64,000 nt of DNA from Pseudomonas viridiflava (GCF_900580675.1 NZ_UTBG01000243.1:23216-87215), one strand, 5' to 3'; positions 51,052 to 60,029 are shown, counted from the stretch's first letter. Notes: generated from the sequence alone by a model not told the origin. Made by a program: numbers and translations.

Positions 51052-51700
51052 GGATCAACTGCCGGCAGAGGGATTTGGCGCGTTCCGGGTCTTGGTTTTC
51101 GACCGCGTCGAGCAAGGCGATATGCAGGTCGAACACGGCTTGGCGACGCGGCGAGATGTTCAGTGTCTGACGCAACTGCGCGCCGACGATGGCGGAAAAA
51201 TACAGGTACAGCTCGCTCAATGCCGGGTTATGCGCGGCGTCGACCAGGCGTTTGTGAAACAACAAGTCGGCGCTGATATAGGCCTCCAGATCACCGTGGT
51301 ACAGCGCGGCGCTTTTTTGCAGGGCCTCGTGCAAACCTTGCAAGTCCTCCTCGGTGCGGCGCAGCGCGGCCAGACCGATCGCCTCCGCTTCCAGAATCTG
51401 CCGCGTTTCCTGCGCCTGCTCCAACGTGCAATGCGACAGCGCCCGCATCGCACCCAGCGGGTCGGTCATCGAGCGCAAATAACTGCCGTCGCCCTGGCGG
51501 ACCTCGATCAAACCCGAGAACGCCAATACCCGCATCGCCTCGCGCACGGTGTTGCGGCTGATGCCCAGCTCAGCGGACAGCTCGGGCTCGGTGGGCAGGC
51601 GTTCACCGATGGCCCATCTGCCCTCGGTGATACGCAGGCGTAGCTGCTCCAGGGCCTGGTCGACCAGGGAGCGCTTTATCAGCGGGGAGATGTCTGTCAT
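51041..51700 (-). CDS. GntR-family (FadR subfamily) regulator
   Basis: A 219-aa regulator with a winged helix-turn-helix at about 8-72 (GERLPTEPELSAELGISRNTVREAMRVL) and an all-helical FCD ligand-binding domain from about 85 (ETRQILEAEAIGLAA, DLLFHKRLVDAAHN, LHIALLDAVENQD). It is cotranscribed with the CynX-like transporter. The ATG at 51700 is used; the frame is open seven codons further. Confidence 0.9.
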   Translation of the reverse strand: MTDISPLIKRSLVDQALEQLRLRITEGRWAIGERLPTEPELSAELGISRNTVREAMRVLAFSGLIEVRQGDGSYLRSMTDPLGAMRALSHCTLEQAQETRQILEAEAIGLAALRRTEEDLQGLHEALQKSAALYHGDLEAYISADLLFHKRLVDAAHNPALSELYLYFSAIVGAQLRQTLNISPRRQAVFDLHIALLDAVENQDPERAKSLCRQLIHEP

Positions 51701-51820
51701 GAGTTTTGCGCTTTCGTCCAATCATAGGATGAATTTTCCCACAGCCTATTCGGACTTGCCTACAAGGGCAAGGCACTAGGGTTCTTAGGCAGGAAAAGGA
51801 GCAGTATTTTCGATTGGTAA

Positions 51821-51841
51821 AATTACCCTCTGAGGGTAATT
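51821..51841. promoter_or_regulatory. Operator-like dyad upstream of mqsRA
   Basis: AATTACCCT-CTG-AGGGTAATT is a perfect 9-bp inverted repeat, 19 bp before the mqsR ATG. E. coli MqsA binds ACCT-N-AGGT palindromes in its own promoter. The core ACCCT/AGGGT here is the same style, so it is a good candidate for autoregulation. Confidence 0.75.
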
Positions 51842-51859
51842 ATTGGACTCAGGTGTCTT

Positions 51860-52169
51860 ATGGAAAAGTACACACCTCATTACGATTTGGCGGTGATCAA
51901 GGCGGATGTGAGAAGGCTTGGCAGGAAAGCGTTTACCCGAACGGCAGAAGCATGCGGCGACGCTCTTGGCTTCAGCATCGAGGATATGCAGGAGGTCATC
52001 CATGAGTTGCAAAACTGGATGTTGTACAAGTCGATGACTACCTACGGAAACCATCGCGTTTGGCAAGACGTGTATCACACACTTAGAAGGCAGGGAGATT
52101 TACATCAAGGTCACTCACTCTCCCGATTGTGACCCTCCGGTGATCTCCTTTAAGGAGAAGAATCTATGA
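51860..52169 (+). pseudogene. mqsR: Toxin MqsR, frameshifted
   Basis: MqsR is a RelE-fold mRNA interferase cutting at GC-containing sites. The frame from 51860 gives MEKYTPHYDL, then LYKSMTTYGNHRVWQDVYHT, with equivalents of E. coli Lys56 and Gln68. It then leaves the family and stops at 52132 (90 aa). One frame over, from about 52083, the expected ending appears: LEGREIYIKVT (with the Tyr81 equivalent), then PPVISFKEKNL and a TGA at 52167-52169 that overlaps the mqsA ATG by 4 nt. The break is at the run TATCACACACTT (52073-52084). Adding one CA unit restores both frame and E. coli spacing. Read as an inactivated toxin, unless slippage or a sequencing error explains it. Confidence 0.85.
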
Positions 52170-52657
52170 AGACAAAAGACTGCTACATCTGCGGCGCCCC
52201 CAATGGGTTGATGTACTACGAGGGGCGCAGCGAGACCATCAGGATCAAAGATATGGAGCGCCGAGTCGACAACCTTTCAGGCTGGGAATGCGCAATCTGC
52301 GGCGACGGCTTCTGGGACCCGGACAACGACAGCGCAGACCGCTTCGGTGAAGCACAGGATGCACTGACACTCGCCGCCCGAAAAATGATCGGCGCCGAAA
52401 TAAAACGCACTCGTGGCAAACTGCACCTTACCCAAAAGGAAGCTGTGGAATTACTGTCCGGTGGCGGCCATAACGCTTTCTCTCGCTACGAACGTGGCGA
52501 GTTGCTTGCCCCCAAACCCTTGGTGCTGCTGATGCGGTTATTGGATCGTCACCCGCATTTGCTTGCGGATGCGAAGATCCTGGCAGAAGGCGCCGATCTG
52601 CGCGGTGCCTTCACTTACACCGTGAACAATGATGCCGAGGCGCTCAAGGCCTCTTGA
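52166..52657 (+). CDS. mqsA: Antitoxin MqsA
   Basis: A 163-aa antitoxin and autoregulator. The N-terminal zinc domain has Cys6/Cys9 and Cys42/Cys45 (CYIC and CAIC). The C-terminal Xre-type helix-turn-helix has GGGHNAFSRYERGE, with Asn103 and Arg107 matching the DNA-contact residues of E. coli MqsA. It is about 30 residues longer than the E. coli protein, with a tail ending NNDAEALKAS. It looks intact although its toxin partner is broken. Confidence 0.92.
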   Translation: MKTKDCYICGAPNGLMYYEGRSETIRIKDMERRVDNLSGWECAICGDGFWDPDNDSADRFGEAQDALTLAARKMIGAEIKRTRGKLHLTQKEAVELLSGGGHNAFSRYERGELLAPKPLVLLMRLLDRHPHLLADAKILAEGADLRGAFTYTVNNDAEALKAS

Positions 52658-52666
52658 ACAGGCAAA

Positions 52667-52695
52667 AATAAACCCGGCACCAGGCCGGGTTTATT
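52667..52695. terminator. Bidirectional terminator between mqsA and aapP
   Basis: A perfect 12-bp stem AATAAACCCGGC / GCCGGGTTTATT with a 5-nt loop. It faces both convergent genes; the A-rich and T-rich ends suit both directions. Confidence 0.88.
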
Positions 52696-52709
52696 GTCTC
52701 AAGCATCGA

Positions 52710-53474
52710 TCAATGCAAAATCTGGCTCAAGAACAGCTTGGTCCGGTCATTCTGCGGGTTGTCGAAGAAGTCATTCGGCGCCGCCTGTTCAACGATCTCG
52801 CCCTTGTCCATGAAGATCACGCGGTTGGCCACGGTGCGCGCAAAGCCCATTTCGTGGGTCACGCACAACATGGTCATGCCGTCTTCAGCCAGGCCGATCA
52901 TGGTGTCGAGTACTTCCTTCACCATTTCCGGGTCGAGGGCCGAGGTCGGCTCATCGAACAGCATGATTTTAGGTTTCATGCACAGCGCGCGGGCAATCGC
53001 CACACGCTGTTGCTGGCCGCCGGACAGTTGCCCCGGAAACTTGTGCGCCTGCTCCGGAATGCGTACGCGCTCCAGGTAGTGCATGGCAATTTCTTCGGCC
53101 TTGCGCTTGGGCATCTTGCGCACCCACATCGGCGCCAGCGTGCAGTTCTGCAGGATGGTCAGGTGCGGGAACAGGTTGAAGTGCTGGAACACCATGCCGA
53201 CTTCACGGCGGATCGCTTCGATCTGCTTGAGGTCGTTAGTCAGCTCCACACCATCGACCACGATGCGGCCTTGCTGGTGCTCTTCCAGACGGTTGAGGCA
53301 GCGGATGGTGGTGGACTTGCCCGAACCCGACGGGCCGCACAGCACGATACGCTCGCCCTGCTTGACGTTGAGGTTGATGTCTTTCAACACGTGGAACTGG
53401 CCGTACCACTTGTTGACGCCCTGCATCTGGATAATGCCTTCAGGGCTCACAGGCTGTTTGATCGCTTCGCTCAT
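52710..53474 (-). CDS. aapP: General L-amino acid ABC transporter, ATP-binding protein AapP
   Basis: A 254-aa ATPase of the polar amino-acid uptake group. Walker A is GPSGSGKST (about residue 52), the signature LSGGQQQR, and Walker B ILMFDEPTSALDPE followed by the H-loop His in CVTHEMGFA. It is the last gene of aapJQMP, 11 bp after aapM. It powers broad-range uptake of L-amino acids. Confidence 0.95.
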   Translation of the reverse strand: MSEAIKQPVSPEGIIQMQGVNKWYGQFHVLKDINLNVKQGERIVLCGPSGSGKSTTIRCLNRLEEHQQGRIVVDGVELTNDLKQIEAIRREVGMVFQHFNLFPHLTILQNCTLAPMWVRKMPKRKAEEIAMHYLERVRIPEQAHKFPGQLSGGQQQRVAIARALCMKPKIMLFDEPTSALDPEMVKEVLDTMIGLAEDGMTMLCVTHEMGFARTVANRVIFMDKGEIVEQAAPNDFFDNPQNDRTKLFLSQILH

Positions 53475-53485
53475 AACATCAACTC

Positions 53486-54583
53486 CTAACGCTTGTGGCC
53501 TGTGTCGAGCTTGTGTTCCAAATGAATGGAATAGCGCGACATACCAAAACAGAAAATCCAGAACACCAGGGCGGCAAACACGTAGCCTTCAGTGGCCATG
53601 CCCAACCATTTCGGGTCGGCGGCGGCTTGCTTGACGCTGTTGAGCAGGTCGAACAGGCCGATGATGATCACCAGGCTGGTGTCCTTGAACAGCGCAATAA
53701 ACGTGTTGACGATGCCGGGGATGACCATCTTCAGGGCTTGCGGCAGAATCACCAGACCCATCGAACGCCAGTAACCCAGGCCCATCGCTGCGGCCGCTTC
53801 GTACTGACCTTTGGGAATCGCCTGCAAGCCACCGCGTACCACTTCGGCCACATAGGCCGACTGGAACAGGATCACGCCGATCAGCGCGCGCAGCAGCTTG
53901 TCGATGCCCATGCCTTCGGGCAGGAACAACGGCAGCATCACCGAGGACATAAACAGCACGGTGATCAACGGCACACCGCGCCAGAACTCGATGAAGGTCA
54001 CGCAGACCACACGAATCGCCGGCATGTTCGAACGCCGCCCCAACGCCAGCACAATCCCCAGCGGCAAGGCCCCGGCAATGCCGACCGTGGCGATGACCAG
54101 GGTCAACATCAGGCCGCCCCATTGGCTGGTGGCCACGTTAGTCAGGCCGAAGATCCCGCCGTGCAAGAGGAAGAAGGCGACGATCGGGTACACCACCAGG
54201 AAGCTAAGGCCGTAGACCGCCTTGTGCTTGAAGCGCGAGATAAACAACGGCGCCACGCCAACGATGGCCAGCCACACGGTCAGGTCCACGCGCCAGCGCA
54301 GGTCGCCGGGGTAGTAGCCGTACATGAACTGCCCGAAGCGCTGTTGGATAAACACCCAGCAAGCGCCCTCTTTGGTGCAATCTGCGCGCGTGGTCCCGAC
54401 CCAGTTGGCATCGATGATCGCCCAGCTCAGGATCGGCGGCACCACCAGGTAGATCAGGTAAAACGCCAACAATGTCAGCAAGGTATTGAGCCAACTGGAG
54501 AACAGGTTGGCGCGCATCCATGCCACCGGCCCGAAGACTTTGTTCGGTGGCGGCATATCGGGTTTGAAAGTATGCGAACTCAT
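53486..54583 (-). CDS. aapM: General L-amino acid ABC transporter permease AapM
   Basis: A 365-aa inner-membrane permease with about eight helices. The N-terminal extension includes FLIYLVVPPILSWAIIDANW, typical of AapM. The C-terminal transporter core has the EAA loop QYEAAAAMGLGYWRSMGLVILPQALK, which contacts the ATPase. 10 bp separate it from aapQ. Confidence 0.95.
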   Translation of the reverse strand: MSSHTFKPDMPPPNKVFGPVAWMRANLFSSWLNTLLTLLAFYLIYLVVPPILSWAIIDANWVGTTRADCTKEGACWVFIQQRFGQFMYGYYPGDLRWRVDLTVWLAIVGVAPLFISRFKHKAVYGLSFLVVYPIVAFFLLHGGIFGLTNVATSQWGGLMLTLVIATVGIAGALPLGIVLALGRRSNMPAIRVVCVTFIEFWRGVPLITVLFMSSVMLPLFLPEGMGIDKLLRALIGVILFQSAYVAEVVRGGLQAIPKGQYEAAAAMGLGYWRSMGLVILPQALKMVIPGIVNTFIALFKDTSLVIIIGLFDLLNSVKQAAADPKWLGMATEGYVFAALVFWIFCFGMSRYSIHLEHKLDTGHKR

Positions 54584-54593
54584 GGGCGTTTCC

Positions 54594-55775
54594 TCACCGC
54601 TCGATCAGCGCAATGCGCTTGTTGTACCAGTTCATCAGCAGGGAAATGCTGATGCTGATCGCCAGGTACACGCTCATGGTGATAGCAATGACTTCGATGG
54701 CTTGGCCGGTCTGGTTGAGCACCGTGCCGGCAAACAGCGAAACCATTTCCGGGTATCCGATACCGGCGGCCAACGACGAGTTTTTCGCCAGGTTCAGGTA
54801 TTGGCTGGTCAGCGGCGGAATGATCACCCGCAGGGCTTGCGGAATGATGACCTTGCGCAGCGTCGGCCCAGGGCGCAGGCCCAGGGAGCGCGCAGCTTCG
54901 GTCTGGCCATGGCTGACCGACTTGATGCCCGAACGCACAATCTCGGCGATAAACGCTGCCGTGTACACGGTAAGCGCCAGGGTCAGTGCCAGCAGTTCGG
55001 GAATCAGTACCCAGCCGCCAACAAAGTTGAAACCCGCAAGCTTGGGCATTTCCCAGTGCAGCGGCGCACCGAAGATCAGGGCGCACAACGCCGGGATCAC
55101 GATCAGCAACGCCAGGCCCGTCCAGAACTTATGGAAGGGAACGCCGGTGGCTTCAAAGCGCTTGTTGGCCCAACGGGTCATCAGCACGATTGCCACAATG
55201 GCAACGACAACGCTGACCACAAACGGCCAGAAACCATCAGCGGCCAGTGCGGCCGGCATGTTCAGGCCACGGCTGCTGACAAAGAAGGTATCGCCGAAGT
55301 TATGGCTGTTACGCGGCCCCGGCATGGTCAGGAACACCGCGAAATACCAGAACAGGATCTGCAGCAGCGGCGGGATGTTGCGGAATACTTCCACATACAC
55401 GGTCGCCAGCTTGTTGATCATCCAGTTCGGCGACAGCCGCGCCACGCCGATGATGAAACCGAGCAGGGTCGCCAGGACCACGCCGATCACGGTCACCAGC
55501 AAGGTGTTGAGCAAGCCGATCACGAAGACCCGGGCGTAGCTGTCCGATTCGGTGTAGTCGATCAGGTGCTGCGCGATGCCGAAGCCGGCACTGCGCTCAA
55601 GAAAGTCGAAACCCGAGGTAATGCCCCGGTGTTGAAGGTTGGTCTGGGTGTTGTCGAAGAGGTACCAGCCCAGCGAGATCACCGCCACAATCGTGATGAT
55701 CTGGAAGAGCCACGCACGCACTTTGGGATCGCTGAAGCTGAGCTTCTGCTTTGGTGCGCCGATTTGTCTTTGCAT
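54594..55775 (-). CDS. aapQ: General L-amino acid ABC transporter permease AapQ
   Basis: A 393-aa partner permease of AapM with a split membrane layout. Helices lie at about 25-45 and 85-110, a large insert follows, and the core EAA loop is GQTEAARSLGLRPGPTLRKVIIPQA. The N-terminus MQRQIGAPKQKLSFSDPKVRAW fits the family. A stable hairpin lies between aapJ and this gene. Confidence 0.95.
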   Translation of the reverse strand: MQRQIGAPKQKLSFSDPKVRAWLFQIITIVAVISLGWYLFDNTQTNLQHRGITSGFDFLERSAGFGIAQHLIDYTESDSYARVFVIGLLNTLLVTVIGVVLATLLGFIIGVARLSPNWMINKLATVYVEVFRNIPPLLQILFWYFAVFLTMPGPRNSHNFGDTFFVSSRGLNMPAALAADGFWPFVVSVVVAIVAIVLMTRWANKRFEATGVPFHKFWTGLALLIVIPALCALIFGAPLHWEMPKLAGFNFVGGWVLIPELLALTLALTVYTAAFIAEIVRSGIKSVSHGQTEAARSLGLRPGPTLRKVIIPQALRVIIPPLTSQYLNLAKNSSLAAGIGYPEMVSLFAGTVLNQTGQAIEVIAITMSVYLAISISISLLMNWYNKRIALIER

Positions 55776-55805
55776 GAAGTGCCCCGGAAATAATGGAACA
55801 GAACA

Positions 55806-55832
55806 TCACCCGGCGGTTGGCCCACCGGGTGA
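55806..55832 (-). other. Hairpin between aapJ and aapQ
   Basis: TCACCCGG / CCGGGTGA, a perfect 8-bp stem around an 11-nt loop, 16 nt after the aapJ stop. Such intercistronic stems commonly protect or terminate the binding-protein mRNA so that it outnumbers the permease mRNA. Confidence 0.6.
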
Positions 55833-55847
55833 CAGAACCATCAGCGA

Positions 55848-56879
55848 TCAGCGCACAGGTGGTGCGTATTGAATGCCGCCGGCGTTCCACAGCGCGTTCA
55901 GGCCACGGTCGATTTCCAGCGGGGTGCTCTTGCCCAGGTTGCGCTCGAACACTTCGCCGTAGTTACCGACTTGCTTGACGATCTGTACGACCCAGTCTTT
56001 CTTCACTTTCAGGTCTTTGCCGTATTCGCCATCAGCACCCAGCAAACGGGCTACGTCCGGGTTCTTGGTGGATTTGGCTTCCGCTTCAACGTTTTTCGAG
56101 GTGATACCGGCTTCTTCAGCGTTGAGCATGGCGTAGCCAACCCAGCGCACGATAGCCAGCCACTCGTCGTCGCCGTTACGCACGACCGGGCCCAGCGGCT
56201 CCTTGGAAATGGTTTCCGGCAGAACCACGTAGTCCTTCGGCGCGGCCAGCTTGCTGCGCTGGGCGAACAGTTGGGACTTGTCGGAGGTCAGCACGTCGCA
56301 ACGACCGGATTCCAGCGACTTGGCGCTTTCGTCGGAGGTGTCGAAGGTGATCGGGGTGTATTTCAGGTTGTTGCCGCGGAAGTAATCGGAAACGTTCAGC
56401 TCGGTGGTAGTACCGGCCTGGATGCAGATGGTTGCACCGTCCAGTTCCTTGGCACTTTTAACGCCCAGCTTGTTGTTTACCAGAAAGCCGATGCCGTCGT
56501 AGTAAGTGATGAAGCCCGGGAATTTCAAGCCCATGCCTGCGTCGCGGGAGCTGGTCATGGTGGTGTTACGGGACAGGATGTCGACTTCGCCGGACTGAAG
56601 CGCGGTGAAACGCTCCTTGGCGTTCAACTGGCTGAACTTGACCTTGGTCGCGTCACCGAAAACGGCGGCGGCAACGGCACGGCAAACGTCAGCGTCGATC
56701 CCGAGGATCTTGCCGCTGGCATCCGGCACCGAGAAGCCCGGCAGGCCGTCACTGACGCCACATTGCACAAAGCCTTTCTTCTGCACGGCATCCAGGGTGG
56801 CGCCGGCTTGGGCGAAACCGCTGACACCCAGTACAGCCGCCGCGCAAACGATGGCCAGGGTGGATTTCAATACCTTCAT
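55848..56879 (-). CDS. aapJ: General L-amino acid ABC transporter, substrate-binding protein AapJ
   Basis: A 343-aa periplasmic binding protein. The signal peptide is about 1-26 (FAQAG), and the mature protein has the SBP family 3 pattern: LDAVQKKGFVQCGVSDGLPGFS, DVCRAVAAAVFGD, EVDILSRNTTMT. It captures a broad set of L-amino acids for AapQMP. It is the first gene of the operon; its leader contains ACAACAAGAGC, close to the Crc/Hfq motif AAYAANAA, just upstream of the GGAGG ribosome site. Confidence 0.95.
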   Translation of the reverse strand: MKVLKSTLAIVCAAAVLGVSGFAQAGATLDAVQKKGFVQCGVSDGLPGFSVPDASGKILGIDADVCRAVAAAVFGDATKVKFSQLNAKERFTALQSGEVDILSRNTTMTSSRDAGMGLKFPGFITYYDGIGFLVNNKLGVKSAKELDGATICIQAGTTTELNVSDYFRGNNLKYTPITFDTSDESAKSLESGRCDVLTSDKSQLFAQRSKLAAPKDYVVLPETISKEPLGPVVRNGDDEWLAIVRWVGYAMLNAEEAGITSKNVEAEAKSTKNPDVARLLGADGEYGKDLKVKKDWVVQIVKQVGNYGEVFERNLGKSTPLEIDRGLNALWNAGGIQYAPPVR

Positions 56880-57224
56880 TCAAACCTCCAGTTGCTCTTG
56901 TTGTGTCGGAGCTCGAACCTCAGCGCACCCTTATGAGGCGATATTGACCCGTGTTGGCTTTTTTTAGGGTCAAGCAGCATGAGACTGTCGCAGTAATTCC
57001 AGTTGCTATCCCATGAGCGGCAGTCACTGATAGTGTTACCGTCATGAGATAGTTCTGACATCGACCTACACATAGCAAGCCCCGTACCAGAGTGGCCGCT
57101 GAGTCGTTTCAGCCCATGGTCAATAGGAAAAGATTCAACCTTGCGACATTCTCTTAACATATCAACCCGTCACGCACCGTTCCGACGCACCCAATCGGAG
57201 CGCACGCACATTTATGGAGCAGAC
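56880..57224. other. Divergent gap aapJ / estB
   Basis: A 345-bp stretch with no supportable gene. It contains a 7-bp inverted repeat TTGACCC (56944-56950) / GGGTCAA (56967-56973), 65-94 bp upstream of aapJ, and a moderately AT-rich stretch around 56990-57070 that may hold promoters. Confidence 0.5.
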
Positions 57225-57881
57225 ATGACCGAACCCTTGATTCTTCAGCCCGCCAAGCCCGCAGACGCCTGCGTAATCTGGTTGCATGGCCTGGGTGCCG
57301 ATCGCTATGACTTTTTGCCGGTGGCCGAAGCGCTGCAGGAAAGCCTGCTGTCCACCCGCTTCGTATTGCCCCAGGCTCCGACCCGCCCGGTGACGATCAA
57401 CGGCGGCTATGAGATGCCAAGCTGGTACGACATCAAGGCCATGAGCCCGGCCCGGTCGATCAGCCTGGAAGAGCTGAATGAGTCGACCAGCATGGTCATG
57501 GATCTGATCGAAGCGCAGAAGAGAACCGGAATAGACGCCTCGCGCATTTTTCTCGCCGGTTTTTCCCAGGGCGGCGCCGTGGTTTTCCACACGGCCTTCC
57601 TTAAATGGCAGGGCCCTTTGGGTGGCGTGATCGCCCTCTCCACCTATGCGCCGACCTTCGCAGACGAGCTGGAATTGTCGGCCAGCCAGCAGCGTATTCC
57701 GACCCTGTGCCTGCACGGTCAATACGATGACGTGGTGCAGAACGCCATGGGTCGTAGCGCCTATGAGCATTTGAAGAGCCGTGGTGTCACCGTGACATGG
57801 CAGGAATACCCAATGGGCCACGAAGTGTTACCCCAGGAGATATTCGATATCGGCGCCTGGTTGACGGCTCGCCTGGGCTGA
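57225..57881 (+). CDS. estB: Carboxylesterase (esterase II, EstB type)
   Basis: A 218-aa alpha/beta-hydrolase that splits short-chain carboxylic esters. The catalytic triad can be placed at Ser114 (GFSQGG), Asp168 (GQYDD) and His199 (MGHE), the numbering known for P. fluorescens carboxylesterase II, whose sequence this follows almost throughout. The ATG at 57225 has GGAG 6 nt upstream; the frame is open upstream to 57141. Cytosolic, no signal peptide. Confidence 0.94.
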   Translation: MTEPLILQPAKPADACVIWLHGLGADRYDFLPVAEALQESLLSTRFVLPQAPTRPVTINGGYEMPSWYDIKAMSPARSISLEELNESTSMVMDLIEAQKRTGIDASRIFLAGFSQGGAVVFHTAFLKWQGPLGGVIALSTYAPTFADELELSASQQRIPTLCLHGQYDDVVQNAMGRSAYEHLKSRGVTVTWQEYPMGHEVLPQEIFDIGAWLTARLG

Positions 57882-57983
57882 AAACCTGCGTTTATGTAGC
57901 CGTGTGACCAACGCACTACGCCGCGCCCGATTCTTGCATTACACTGGCCGGCGTACATTCCTTAACCAATTAATGAGATCACC

Positions 57984-59447
57984 GTGCTCAAAGCACTTAA
58001 GAAGATGTTCGGCAAAAGCGAGGCTGAGCCGCTCGCGCCTGTTCCCAGTGCTCCTGCCCCGGCTGCCAGCAGCCGCAACGACGGTAAAAAGCCCGGCCGT
58101 GCAGCACCTGTCGCCCAGCCGAAGACGCCGACGGTGACACCGCCTGAACAGGCAGTGCCTGCTGAGGCCGCTGCGGTTCCCGCGCCAAAAGCGCCGCGCC
58201 GCGAACGTGCGCCAAAACCGCCCGTGGCCCCTTGGAAACTCGAAGACTTCGCCGTCGAGCCCCAGGAAGGCAAGACCCGCTTCCACGATTTCAAACTCGC
58301 TCCGGAACTGATGCACGCCATCCAGGACTTGGGGTTCCCGTACTGCACGCCGATCCAGGCGCAGGTGCTGGGCTTTACCCTGGCAGGCAAAGACGCCATT
58401 GGCCGCGCCCAGACCGGCACCGGCAAGACCGCCGCGTTCCTGATCTCGATCATCACTCAGTTGCTGCAAACGCCGCCGCCCAAAGAACGCTACATGGGTG
58501 AACCGCGTGCGCTGATCATCGCCCCGACCCGCGAGCTGGTGGTGCAGATCGCCAAGGACGCCGCCGACCTGACCAAGTACACCGGCCTCAACGTCATGAC
58601 GTTTGTGGGCGGCATGGACTTCGACAAGCAGCTCAAGCACCTCGAAGCGCGCCATTGCGACATCCTGGTGGCAACACCGGGCCGCCTGCTGGACTTCAAC
58701 CAGCGTGGCGACGTGCACCTGGACATGGTCGAAGTGATGGTGCTGGACGAAGCTGACCGCATGCTCGACATGGGTTTCATCCCACAAGTGCGCCAGATCA
58801 TTCGCCAGACCCCGCCGAAAGCCGAGCGCCAGACCCTGCTGTTCTCCGCGACCTTCACCGAAGACGTGATGAACCTCGCCAAGCAGTGGACCACCGACCC
58901 GTCCATCGTCGAAATCGAAGCGCTGAACGTCGCCAGCGAAAACGTCGAACAGCACATCTACGCGGTGGCCGGTGCCGACAAGTACAAGCTGCTCTACAAC
59001 CTGGTCAACGACAACGGTTGGGAGCGCGTGATGGTGTTTGCCAACCGCAAGGACGAAGTGCGCCGCATCGAAGAACGCCTGGTGCGTGATGGCGTCAACG
59101 CCGCGCAACTCTCGGGCGACGTGCCGCAGCACAAGCGCATCAAGACCCTGGAAGGCTTCCGCGAAGGCAAGATCCGCGTGCTGGTCGCCACCGACGTAGC
59201 CGGGCGCGGGATTCACATCGACGGTATCAGCCATGTGATCAACTTCACCCTGCCGGAAGTGCCGGACGACTACGTGCACCGCATCGGCCGTACTGGCCGC
59301 GCGGGCGCGGCGGGTGTGTCGATCAGTTTTGCGGGCGAGGATGACTCGTATCAACTGCCTTCGATCGAGACGCTGCTGGGTCGCAAGATCAGCTGTGAGA
59401 CGCCGCCGACGCACCTGCTGCGAGCGGTAGAGCGCAAACGCCCGTAA
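57984..59447 (+). CDS. rhlB: DEAD-box ATP-dependent RNA helicase RhlB
   Basis: A 487-aa RNA helicase. An Ala/Pro-rich basic N-terminal extension (1-90, longer than in E. coli) precedes the helicase core, which has the Q motif (FPYCTPIQAQ), AQTGTGKT, PTRELV, VLDEADRML, SAT and HRIGRTGR. RhlB unwinds structured RNA for the degradosome in enterobacteria; RNase E binding here is not shown. The start is a GTG at 57984 giving the family N-terminus (M)LKALKKMFG. Confidence 0.95.
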   Translation: MLKALKKMFGKSEAEPLAPVPSAPAPAASSRNDGKKPGRAAPVAQPKTPTVTPPEQAVPAEAAAVPAPKAPRRERAPKPPVAPWKLEDFAVEPQEGKTRFHDFKLAPELMHAIQDLGFPYCTPIQAQVLGFTLAGKDAIGRAQTGTGKTAAFLISIITQLLQTPPPKERYMGEPRALIIAPTRELVVQIAKDAADLTKYTGLNVMTFVGGMDFDKQLKHLEARHCDILVATPGRLLDFNQRGDVHLDMVEVMVLDEADRMLDMGFIPQVRQIIRQTPPKAERQTLLFSATFTEDVMNLAKQWTTDPSIVEIEALNVASENVEQHIYAVAGADKYKLLYNLVNDNGWERVMVFANRKDEVRRIEERLVRDGVNAAQLSGDVPQHKRIKTLEGFREGKIRVLVATDVAGRGIHIDGISHVINFTLPEVPDDYVHRIGRTGRAGAAGVSISFAGEDDSYQLPSIETLLGRKISCETPPTHLLRAVERKRP

Positions 59448-59466
59448 GCTGAAATGCGATTAAAAA

Positions 59467-59553
59467 TGTGGGAGCTGGCTTGCCTGCGATGCAAACACTT
59501 CGGTGAGTCAGTCACACCGCGGTGATGCAATCGCAGGCAAGCCAGCTCCCACA
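59467..59553. repeat. REP doublet, GTGGGAGCTGGCTTGC class
   Basis: Left end TGTGGGAGCTGGCTTGCCTG and right end CAGGCAAGCCAGCTCCCACA are exact inverses. It separates the convergent rhlB and moaE genes. Confidence 0.9.
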
Positions 59554-59574
59554 TTTGCATCTGTGTTCGACCGG

Positions 59575-60027
59575 CTACTTCTTCCAGCGATCCGCCGCCG
59601 CATGGTCACTGCCCCGCCCTTCCACCCAGCGTGGCCCGTCAGGGGTGTTTTCCTTCTTCCAGAACGGCGCGCGGGTTTTCAGGTAATCCATCACAAACGC
59701 ACAGGCATCAAACGCCGCCTGGCGGTGCGCACTGGCGGTCGCCACAAAGACAATCGGCTCACCCGGCTCAAGCGCGCCGATGCGGTGCAGCACTTCCAGC
59801 TTGAGCAACGGCCAGCGCTGCTCGGCCTCGACGGCAATCTTGGCCAGGGCTTTTTCGGTCATGCCGGGGTAATGCTCAAGAAACATCCCCGACACCTCGC
59901 GTCCATCGTTGAAGTCGCGCACATAGCCGACAAAACTCACCACCGCGCCCACGCCGACATTCGCCGCGTGCATCGCGTTGACTTCAAAGCCTGGGTCAAA
60001 CGCCTCGGCCTGTACGCGAATGGCCAT
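59575..60027 (-). CDS. moaE: Molybdopterin synthase catalytic subunit MoaE
   Basis: The 150-aa large subunit of molybdopterin synthase, which inserts two sulfurs into precursor Z to form molybdopterin. Family blocks include VGAVVSFVGYVRD, HYPGMTEKALAKI, RIGALEPGEPIVFVATAS and the basic C-terminal active-site stretch PFWKKE. It follows moaD by 2 bp and ends the moaCDE unit. Confidence 0.95.
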   Translation of the reverse strand: MAIRVQAEAFDPGFEVNAMHAANVGVGAVVSFVGYVRDFNDGREVSGMFLEHYPGMTEKALAKIAVEAEQRWPLLKLEVLHRIGALEPGEPIVFVATASAHRQAAFDACAFVMDYLKTRAPFWKKENTPDGPRWVEGRGSDHAAADRWKK

Positions 60028-60029
60028 GC

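Noticed and set aside
52166..52657. mqsA as a truncated gene
   Set aside because: It is longer, not shorter, than E. coli MqsA and keeps all zinc and DNA-binding residues.
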